This document shows, one piece after another, positions 1 to 5,401 of a stretch of DNA of 10,767 nucleotides (within the stretch, counting starts at the first letter, position 1; every line of letters starts with the position of its first letter). This DNA is from Burkholderiaceae bacterium (GTDB lineage: Bacteria > Pseudomonadota > Gammaproteobacteria > Burkholderiales > Burkholderiaceae_D): NCBI GenBank assembly GCA_014379395.1, contig JACMLV010000054.1, forward strand, positions 1 to 10,767, given 5' to 3'. The translations under genes and the position numbers were made by a program. Under the pieces are notes generated by a model. It was not told the origin of the DNA. It saw only the letters and a program-made list of their open reading frames with translations, and made no database searches.

Positions 1-1
1 C

Positions 2-178
2 GCCACCGCGCGGCAACGCATCGTCACCGGCACGCTGGCGACCTTGCCCGGCCTGGTCGAGCAGGGGCGGTTTGGATCGCCGTGCCTGACCATCGTTGGC
101 GAAGTGGTCTCCTTGCACGAATCGTTGAAATGGTTCGCCGGCATGGCCGAATCGGCGCATTGCGCGGCCCATCCCTAA
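2..178 (+). CDS. cobA: Uroporphyrinogen-III C-methyltransferase, C-terminal fragment (5' end outside window)
   Basis: This is the last 58 codons of a gene that enters from the left edge and ends at TAA 176-178. The visible peptide contains VTGTLATLPGLVEQG followed by LTIVGEVVSL and a short tail. This matches the conserved C-terminus of the SUMT/CobA family (S-adenosylmethionine-dependent uroporphyrinogen-III methyltransferase), where the pattern TGTL.....V......P.L.VVGEVV closes the tetrapyrrole methylase fold. The family methylates uroporphyrinogen III to precorrin-2 in the siroheme and cobalamin pathways, in the cytoplasm. The catalytic and SAM-binding parts lie outside the window. I therefore cannot tell a stand-alone CobA from the C-terminal domain of a CysG fusion, though the short tail fits either. 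No terminator is seen behind it, and the next gene is 324 bp away. Confidence 0.82.
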   Translation, partial: ATARQRIVTGTLATLPGLVEQGRFGSPCLTIVGEVVSLHESLKWFAGMAESAHCAAHP

Positions 179-502
179 GCCCCAGAAAACTCTCCATCCC
201 GGTTGTTCGCGTTTGCGCGGATGACCGTCAATTCCCGACCGTTCGCGTCAATCCCATTAAGTGAATCGCCTTGCATCGGCAGAGGCATTCTTTTTGTCGG
301 CATCCGTATTTCTACTCAGTTTCAGCACGCTGTTTGATGTTCTGGTAATCTTGCCTGGAAAGGCGTTGACAATTGGCGGAATGGACATCGACAAAGTTTG
401 ATGCCTGTCTGATAGGCCCGCCAATCGATCAGAAGGTTGCCCAACTATAATAATCTCAGCCGGAATTCCTAATTCAGTAGCATAAAAGACAGAGGAGACA
501 CG
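179..502 (+). other. Non-coding leader between cobA and livG
   Basis: No convincing gene lies in these 324 bp. The short open frames on both strands have no ribosome binding site and no recognisable protein pattern. Base composition drops to roughly 43-50% GC in the stretches I counted by hand, well below the flanking genes, which is normal for a regulatory region. It contains a perfect TATAAT at 446-451 and an isolated TTGACA at 366-371 that has no matching -10 at 16-18 bp. No intrinsic terminator for cobA is visible; the best hairpin near its end, CGCG-TTTG-CGCG at 208-219, is short and has no T-run. Confidence 0.6.
446..451 (+). promoter_or_regulatory. Candidate sigma-70 -10 box for the liv operon
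   Basis: TATAAT matches the -10 consensus perfectly and lies 51 bp before the livG start, in an AT-rich stretch. This would give a leader of roughly 45 nt. The hexamer at the expected -35 position (about 422-429, around AATCGA) is poor, so the promoter may need an activator. That is plausible for a nutrient-regulated importer, but it is inference. Confidence 0.5.
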
Positions 503-1273
503 ATGTCGGACGTTATTTTGGAAACCAGGAAGTTGACCAAGCAATTCAAGGGTTTTACGGCGGTGAACGATGTCGATCTGCGCGTGCAGCGCGGCCATAT
601 TCATGCATTGATCGGGCCAAATGGCGCCGGCAAAACCACCTGCTTCAATTTGCTCACCAAATTTTTGGTGCCGACCAGCGGGCAGATATTATTCAACGGG
701 CGCGACATCACCGCCGCCAAGCCGGCCCAGATCGCGCGCATGGGCGTGATCCGCTCGTTTCAGATTTCGGCCGTGTTCCCGCACCTGACGGTGCTGCAAA
801 ACGTGCGCATCGGCCTGCAGCGCCAACTCGGCACTTCCTTTTATTTCTGGCAAAGCGGGCGTTCGCTCGAACGTCTCAACGATCGCGCCATGGCGCTGCT
901 GGCCGAAGTCGACCTGACCGAATTCGCCGACACCGTCACGGTCGACATGCCGTATGGCCGCAAGCGCGCGCTGGAGATCGCCACCACGCTGGCGATGGAG
1001 CCGGAGCTGATGCTGCTCGACGAGCCGACCCAGGGCATGGGCCACGAGGACGTGCACCGGGTCACCGAGCTGATCAAGAAGGTCTCGGCCGGGCGCACCA
1101 TCCTGATGGTCGAACACAATATGAACGTGGTGTCCGGCATCTGCGACAAGATTTCGGTGCTCCAGCGCGGCGCCATGCTGGCCGAGGGCAGCTACGCGGA
1201 GGTGTCGAAAAATCCGCAAGTGATGGAAGCCTATATGGGCACGACCCAGGTTGAACTGGAAGGAGCGCATTGA
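503..1273 (+). CDS. livG: ABC transporter ATP-binding protein, LivG type
   Basis: One of the two cytoplasmic ATPases of a HAAT-family (branched-chain amino acid type) importer; it would hydrolyse ATP to drive the LivH/LivM permease pair. The 256-residue product has an intact Walker A (GPNGAGKTT, 38-46), a Q-loop glutamine in FQIS (Gln87), a signature in the variant form MPYGRK (149-154, in place of LSYGQ/LSGGQ), Walker B LMLLDEP (169-175) and the switch histidine in VEH (His205). Length is normal for the family. The ATG at 503 is chosen because GAGGAG at 492-497 sits at good distance and the N-terminus matches the usual LivG beginning. It is the first gene of livGFKHM, and its TGA overlaps the livF ATG (TGATG), implying translational coupling. 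Assignment to LivG rather than LivF rests on the His switch and the C-terminal EAYMG motif. Confidence 0.93.
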   Translation: MSDVILETRKLTKQFKGFTAVNDVDLRVQRGHIHALIGPNGAGKTTCFNLLTKFLVPTSGQILFNGRDITAAKPAQIARMGVIRSFQISAVFPHLTVLQNVRIGLQRQLGTSFYFWQSGRSLERLNDRAMALLAEVDLTEFADTVTVDMPYGRKRALEIATTLAMEPELMLLDEPTQGMGHEDVHRVTELIKKVSAGRTILMVEHNMNVVSGICDKISVLQRGAMLAEGSYAEVSKNPQVMEAYMGTTQVELEGAH

Positions 1274-1980
1274 TGACGCACGCACTTGAAATCACCAATT
1301 TGCACACCTGGTACGGCGAATCGCACATCCTGCACGACGTCAGCCTGACGGTGAAGCAGGGCGAAGTGGTCACTTTGCTGGGCCGCAACGGCGCCGGGCG
1401 CACCACCACGCTGCGCGCGATCATGGGCCTGACCGGCGCGCGCAAGGGCTCGATCAAGGTCGGCGGCGTCGAGGCGATCGGGCTGCCGACCTACAAGATC
1501 GCCCATCTGGGCATCGGCTATTGCCCGGAGGAGCGCGGCATTTTCTCCTCGCTCTCGACCGAGGAAAATCTGCTGCTGCCGCCGATCCTGATCAGCGGCG
1601 AGAAGGGCATGTCGATCGAGGAAATCTACGCGATGTTTCCCAACTTGGAAGAGCGCAAGCACAGCCAGGGCACCCGCCTGTCGGGCGGCGAGCAGCAGAT
1701 GCTGGCGGTGGCGCGCATCCTGCGCACCGGCGCGCGCCTGCTGCTGCTCGACGAGATATCCGAGGGGCTGGCGCCGGTGATCGTGCAGGGCCTGGCGCGC
1801 ATGATCACCACGCTCAAGGCCAAGGGTTACACCATCGTGATGGTGGAACAGAATTTCCGGTTCGCCGCGCCGCTGGCGGACCGGTTTTACGTGATGGAGC
1901 ATGGTCAGATCGTCGAGACTTTTGCTGCGTCCGAATTGAACGCCAAGATGCCTGTGCTCACCGAGCTGCTTGGCGTTTAG
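1273..1980 (+). CDS. livF: ABC transporter ATP-binding protein, LivF type, with Arg in place of the Walker A Lys
   Basis: Second ATPase of the importer, 235 residues. The start is the ATG at 1273, which overlaps the livG stop and follows GGAAGGAG at 1258-1265; the TTG just upstream is not needed. Visible motifs are Walker A GRNGAGRTT (37-45), signature LSGGEQQ (136-142), Walker B LLLLDEI (156-162) followed by SEGLAP, and VEQN at 191-194. Glu86 at the Q-loop (CPEERG) and Gln193 at the switch-His position are usual for LivF, as in E. coli. The odd points are Arg43 (codon CGC, 1399-1401), where P-loop ATPases have an almost invariant lysine, and DEI where DEP is more common. The rest of the protein is well preserved with no frame damage, so it looks like a maintained protein and probably a subfamily trait rather than a pseudogene. 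It should pair with LivG on the LivHM permease. Confidence 0.92.
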   Translation: MTHALEITNLHTWYGESHILHDVSLTVKQGEVVTLLGRNGAGRTTTLRAIMGLTGARKGSIKVGGVEAIGLPTYKIAHLGIGYCPEERGIFSSLSTEENLLLPPILISGEKGMSIEEIYAMFPNLEERKHSQGTRLSGGEQQMLAVARILRTGARLLLLDEISEGLAPVIVQGLARMITTLKAKGYTIVMVEQNFRFAAPLADRFYVMEHGQIVETFAASELNAKMPVLTELLGV

Positions 1981-2033
1981 GTTTTTTTACGCTCATGAAC
2001 GTTCAAAACAAATTGTTGAAACGGAGACGAAAT

Positions 2034-3239
2034 ATGAAACTCAAAGCAATCGCCCTCGCAGCCGCCGCCTGTGTCATCGGTGCGCCACTGGCCGCACAAG
2101 CCCAGGTTTCTGGCGACACGATCAAGGTCGGCTTCATCACCGACATGTCGGGCGTGTATTCGGACGTCGACGGCCCTGGCGGCGCCGAAGCGATCAAGAT
2201 GGCGATCGCCGACGCCGGCGTCGTCCTGGCCGGCAAGAAAGTCGAATTCGTCTCCGCCGACCATCAGAACAAGGCCGACATCGCCGCCTCCAAGGCGCGC
2301 GAATGGTTCGATCAGCAGGGCGTCGATCTGTTGATCGGTGGCACCAATTCCGGCGCCAACCTGGCGATGGCCAAGATCGCCGCCGAAAAGAAGAAAGTGT
2401 TCATCGCGATCGGCGCCGGCTCGTCGCGCCTGACCAACGAGGAATGCACGCCCTACACGGTGCACTACGCGTATGACACGGTGGCGCTGGCGCGCGGCAC
2501 CGGCGGCGCGATCGTCAAGCAGGGCGGCAAGAACTGGTATTTCCTGACCGCCGACTACGCGTTCGGCGCCTCGCTGGAAAAGGACACCGCCGAGGTGGTC
2601 AAGGCGGCCGGCGGCAAGGTGTTGGGCAGCGTCAAGCATCCGCTGTCGGCCTCGGACTTCTCGTCCTTCCTGCTGCAGGCGCAGTCGTCGAAGGCGCAGA
2701 TCCTCGGCCTGGCCAACGCCGGCGGCGACGCCATCAACAGCATCAAGGCGGCCAACGAGTTCGGTGTCACCAAGAGCATGAAGCTGGCCGGCTTGCTCAT
2801 CTTCATCAACGACATCCATTCGCTGGGCCTGAACCTGACCCAGGGCATGTACCTGACCGACGGCTGGTACTGGGACATGAACGCCGACACCCGCGCCTGG
2901 GCCAAGCGCTATTTCGACAAGATGAAGAAGGAGCCGTCGATGCTGCAGGCGGCCGACTATTCGGCCACCGCGACCTATCTGAAGGCGGTCAAGGCGCTCG
3001 GCACCGACGACGCCGACAAGGTCATGGCGCATCTGAAGAAGACCAAGATCAGCGACATGTTCACCAAGGACGGCCAGATCCGCCCGGACGGGCGCATGGT
3101 GCACGACATGTACCTGATGGAGGTGAAGAAGCCGTCCGAGTCGAAATATCCGTGGGACTACTACAAGCTGGTGGCCACGGTGCCGGGCGCGCAAGCCTAC
3201 GTCACCAAGGCCGAATCGAAGTGCTCGCTGTGGAAATAA
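2034..3239 (+). CDS. livK: Periplasmic substrate-binding protein of a branched-chain amino acid type ABC importer
   Basis: Captures the substrate in the periplasm and delivers it to LivHM. The 401-residue product begins with a Sec signal peptide: Lys2 and Lys4, a hydrophobic core at 5-20, and AQA at 21-23 as probable cleavage site. The mature part starts with DTIKVGFITDMSG and follows the type-1 periplasmic binding fold (Peripla_BP_6): IGGTNSGANLAMAKIA at 101-116, the DYAFG segment at 174-178 and GMYLTDGWYWD at 271-281. Two mature cysteines (138 and 397) could form a disulfide. The ATG at 2034 is preferred because GGAG at 2023-2026 precedes it and it starts the signal peptide exactly; an in-frame ATG at 1995 would add 13 basic residues. 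The substrate is uncertain. This binding-protein type is annotated broadly as amino acid transport, but related HAAT systems take urea, amides or aromatic acids, so the symbol indicates family only. Confidence 0.87.
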   Translation: MKLKAIALAAAACVIGAPLAAQAQVSGDTIKVGFITDMSGVYSDVDGPGGAEAIKMAIADAGVVLAGKKVEFVSADHQNKADIAASKAREWFDQQGVDLLIGGTNSGANLAMAKIAAEKKKVFIAIGAGSSRLTNEECTPYTVHYAYDTVALARGTGGAIVKQGGKNWYFLTADYAFGASLEKDTAEVVKAAGGKVLGSVKHPLSASDFSSFLLQAQSSKAQILGLANAGGDAINSIKAANEFGVTKSMKLAGLLIFINDIHSLGLNLTQGMYLTDGWYWDMNADTRAWAKRYFDKMKKEPSMLQAADYSATATYLKAVKALGTDDADKVMAHLKKTKISDMFTKDGQIRPDGRMVHDMYLMEVKKPSESKYPWDYYKLVATVPGAQAYVTKAESKCSLWK

Positions 3240-3255
3240 GCTGACATGAGCTGAC

Positions 3256-3286
3256 CGCCGGTGCCCGCGCGAGGCGGGCGCCGGCG
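3256..3286 (+). promoter_or_regulatory. GC-rich hairpin in the livK-livH intergenic region
   Basis: Arms 3256-3268 and 3274-3286 form a 13-bp stem (one G-U pair in RNA) around the loop GCGAG, starting 17 nt after the livK stop. No T-run follows, so it is not a standard intrinsic terminator. A competing stem GCGCGC/GCGCGC lies at 3284-3289 and 3296-3301. Such structures between a binding-protein gene and its permease genes commonly protect the upstream message from 3' exonucleases or cause partial termination, giving excess binding protein. The role here is inferred from position. The rest of the 127-bp gap (3240-3366) shows no gene. Confidence 0.6.
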
Positions 3287-3366
3287 CGCTTCGCCGCGCG
3301 CTTTCGTCGCGCCTCTCTTCGATTCCTCACCAGCCCAGGCGGTGACTCTTTTAGATTGCGATCGTC

Positions 3367-4251
3367 ATGGAAATATTCGGCATTCCCATGCAAGCCATGA
3401 TGAGCCAGCTGCTGCTGGGCCTCGTCAACGGCTCGTTTTACGCGATGTTGTCGCTTGGCCTGGCCGTCATTTTCGGCCTGCTCAACGTGATCAATTTCTC
3501 CCACGGCGCCATGTACATGGTGGGCGCCTTCCTGGCGTGGATCGGCCTGACCCATTTCGGCCTGAGCTACTGGACCATGCTGATCCTCGCGCCGCTGCTG
3601 GTCGGCCTGCTCGGCATCGTGATCGAGAAGACCATGCTGCGCTGGCTCTACAAGCTCGACCATCTGTACGGCCTGCTGCTCACCTTCGGCATCACGCTCT
3701 TGCTCGAAGGGGTGTTCCGCTCCTTCTATGGCGTCTCCGGCCAGCCGTTCTCGGTGCCCGAGCAACTGGCCGGGGCGACCGACCTGGGCTTCATGATCCT
3801 GCCCAACTACCGCGCCTGGGTGGTGCTGGCCTCGCTCAGCGTCTGCCTGGCGACCTGGTACGTGATCGAAAAGACCAAGCTCGGCTCCTACCTGCGCGCC
3901 GGCACGGAGAATCCGAAGCTGGTGGAAGCGTTCGGCGTCAACGTGCCGCTGATGGTGACCTTGACCTACGGCTTCGGCGTCGCGCTGGCGGGCTTCGCCG
4001 GGGTGCTGGCGGCGCCGATCATCCAGGTCTCGCCCCTGATGGGCTCGAACCTCATCATCGTCGTGTTCGCCGTTGTGGTGATCGGCGGCATGGGCTCGAT
4101 CATGGGCTCGATTTTGACCGGCCTCGGGCTGGGCGTGATCGAGGGCCTGACCCGCGTGTTCTATCCGGAAGGCTCGGCCACGGTGGTGTTCGTCGTCATG
4201 GTGATCGTGCTGCTGCTGCGCCCGGCCGGCCTGTTCGGCAAAGAGAAGTAA
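3367..4251 (+). CDS. livH: ABC transporter permease, LivH type
   Basis: Inner-membrane permease of the importer, 294 residues, normal for LivH, with several hydrophobic spans across its length. The family hallmark LLNVINFSHGAMYMVGA lies at about 38-54. The cytoplasmic EAA-like loop that contacts the ATPases is at about 178-190 (AGTENPKLVEAFG), followed by GFGVALAGFAGVLAAP. The C-terminus has GGMGSIMGS (240-248) and ends in RPAGLFGKEK, both typical of LivH. The start at 3367 (MEIFG) is chosen on similarity to the usual LivH N-terminus. It has no recognisable Shine-Dalgarno sequence, and Met8 (ATG 3388) is an alternative. It lies 127 bp behind livK, across the hairpin, and 35 bp ahead of livM. 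Confidence 0.92.
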   Translation: MEIFGIPMQAMMSQLLLGLVNGSFYAMLSLGLAVIFGLLNVINFSHGAMYMVGAFLAWIGLTHFGLSYWTMLILAPLLVGLLGIVIEKTMLRWLYKLDHLYGLLLTFGITLLLEGVFRSFYGVSGQPFSVPEQLAGATDLGFMILPNYRAWVVLASLSVCLATWYVIEKTKLGSYLRAGTENPKLVEAFGVNVPLMVTLTYGFGVALAGFAGVLAAPIIQVSPLMGSNLIIVVFAVVVIGGMGSIMGSILTGLGLGVIEGLTRVFYPEGSATVVFVVMVIVLLLRPAGLFGKEK

Positions 4252-4286
4252 TACGAACTCAGACCCATCCTGGATTGGAGCGACAC

Positions 4287-5264
4287 ATGAACAAGAACAT
4301 AGGCTACGCAATCGCCTTCGCGCTGGCGCTGGCCGCCCCCTTCGTCGGCTACCCGGTTTTCCTGATGAAGTTGCTGTGCTTCGCGCTGTTCGCCTGCGCC
4401 TTCAACTTGCTGATCGGCTTCACCGGCCTGCTCTCGTTCGGCCACGCCGCCTTCTTCGGCTCGGCCGGCTATGTGGCCGGCTACGCGCTGGCCAGCCTGG
4501 GCTGGCCGGTCGAGCTGAGCCTGTTGGCCGGGGTCGCCGCCGGCGCGGTGATCGGCCTGGTCATCGGCGGGCTGGCGATCCGGCGCCAGGGCATTTACTT
4601 TTCGATGATCACGCTGGCGCTGGCGCAGATGGTGTATTTCGCGGCGCTGCGCCTGCCGTTCACCGGCGGCGAGGACGGCCTGCAGGGCGTGCCGCGCGGC
4701 AAGCTGCTGGGCGTGCTGGACCTGTCCAACGACACCGTCCTGTACTACGTGGTGCTGGCGATCGCCATCGGCGGCTTCGCGCTCATCATGCGCACCGTGA
4801 ACTCGCCGTTCGGCCAGGTCCTCAACGCCATCAAGGAGAACGAGCCGCGCGCCATTTCGCTCGGCTACGACGTCGACAAATACAAGCTGCTCGCCTTCGT
4901 CTTGTCGGCCGCGCTGGCGGCGCTGGCCGGCGCCACCAAGACGCTGGTGCTCGGCTTCGAGACGCTGACCGACGTGCACTGGAGCATGTCCGGGCTGGTG
5001 ATCCTGATGACGCTGGTGGGCGGCATGGGCACGCTGGCCGGACCGATCCTCGGCGCCGTCATCATCATCGTGCTGGAAAACAAGCTCGGCGACCTGGGCA
5101 CCTTCCTTGCCACGCGCACCGGGGTCGAGTGGTTCAACACCCTGGGCGAGTCGGTCAGCATGGTGACCGGCCTGATCTTTATCACCTGCGTGCTGCTGTT
5201 CCGCCGCGGGATAGTCGGGGAGATCATCGCGTACTTTGGTAGCAGCGGCAAAAAGCCAGCTTGA
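4287..5264 (+). CDS. livM: ABC transporter permease, LivM type
   Basis: Second inner-membrane permease, expected to form a heterodimer with LivH. The 325-residue product has multiple hydrophobic spans and the LivM hallmarks: TGLLSFGHAAFFGSAGY at 46-62, IRRQGIYFSMITLALAQM at 98-115, and FTGGEDGLQGVPR at 125-137. The EAA-like ATPase-contact loop is at about 179-194 (LNAIKENEPRAISLGY). A GGMGTLAGPILGA block follows at 245-257. It lacks the long N-terminal extension of E. coli LivM, as do most short-form family members. The ATG at 4287 is supported by GGAG at 4277-4280 and a good start of the first span; longer upstream in-frame reading has no such support. It is the last gene of the operon and is followed within about 10 bp by an intrinsic terminator. 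Confidence 0.93.
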   Translation: MNKNIGYAIAFALALAAPFVGYPVFLMKLLCFALFACAFNLLIGFTGLLSFGHAAFFGSAGYVAGYALASLGWPVELSLLAGVAAGAVIGLVIGGLAIRRQGIYFSMITLALAQMVYFAALRLPFTGGEDGLQGVPRGKLLGVLDLSNDTVLYYVVLAIAIGGFALIMRTVNSPFGQVLNAIKENEPRAISLGYDVDKYKLLAFVLSAALAALAGATKTLVLGFETLTDVHWSMSGLVILMTLVGGMGTLAGPILGAVIIIVLENKLGDLGTFLATRTGVEWFNTLGESVSMVTGLIFITCVLLFRRGIVGEIIAYFGSSGKKPA

Positions 5265-5274
5265 TCGTCAACAG

Positions 5275-5304
5275 CGCCGGTTATCCAAACCGGCGTTTTT
5301 CATT
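5275..5304 (+). terminator. Rho-independent terminator of the liv operon
   Basis: CGCCGGTT (5275-5282) and AACCGGCG (5288-5295) form a perfect 8-bp stem with loop ATCCA. TTTTT follows at 5296-5300, and another T-run lies just beyond. It starts 11 bp after the livM stop and ends the operon cleanly. Confidence 0.9.
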
Positions 5305-5401
5305 TTGGGAGCTGGTTTTTTCAACTCGGGGGCGATGCCCGGGCGGCGGCCGCATTGGCGTTAGAAACATCGATTTTTCACTTTCGAAAAGAGGAGATGA
5401 C
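5305..5401 (+). other. Upstream region of the 3HB-oligomer hydrolase gene
   Basis: This stretch carries no gene. It ends in a strong ribosome binding site, GAGGAG at 5391-5396, five bases before the ATG at 5402. A small inverted repeat TTTTC/GAAAA (5375-5379, 5386-5390) sits directly before that site. No convincing -35/-10 pair was found, although the terminator just upstream implies that the gene has its own promoter here. Confidence 0.4.

Noticed and set aside
366..371. TTGACA as a -35 box
   Set aside because: No -10-like hexamer lies 15-19 bp downstream, and TATAAT at 446 is far too distant to pair with it.
257..604. 115-codon minus-strand open frame across the livG leader
   Set aside because: It overlaps the livG start and promoter region, has no ribosome binding site and resembles no known protein.
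1961..1988. T-run of seven (1982-1988) after livF as an intrinsic terminator
   Set aside because: The only hairpin before it (CCGAG-CTG-CTTGG, 1961-1973) is short, contains a G-U pair and is separated from the T-run; termination here would cut an otherwise obvious operon.
1521..2033. Upstream extension of the livK frame through livF
   Set aside because: It reads livF out of frame. The signal peptide and GGAG before 2034 fix the real start.
1977..3194. 405-codon minus-strand open frame opposite livK
   Set aside because: It is the antisense shadow of a gene with clear family motifs and a signal peptide, and has no ribosome binding site of its own.
3261..4286. Upstream extension of the livM frame through livH
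   Set aside because: It is out-of-frame livH sequence; ATG 4287 has a good ribosome binding site and a typical LivM beginning.
3202..4311. Long open frame (369 codons) on the minus strand opposite livH
   Set aside because: Composition is dominated by His, Gln, Arg and Asp with no domain, as expected from the complement of GC-rich membrane-protein codons; livH on the plus strand is unmistakable.
5281..5289. DnaA-box-like TTATCCAAA
   Set aside because: One mismatch to TTATCCACA, single copy, and fully explained as the loop and arm of the liv terminator; no cluster of boxes marks an origin here.
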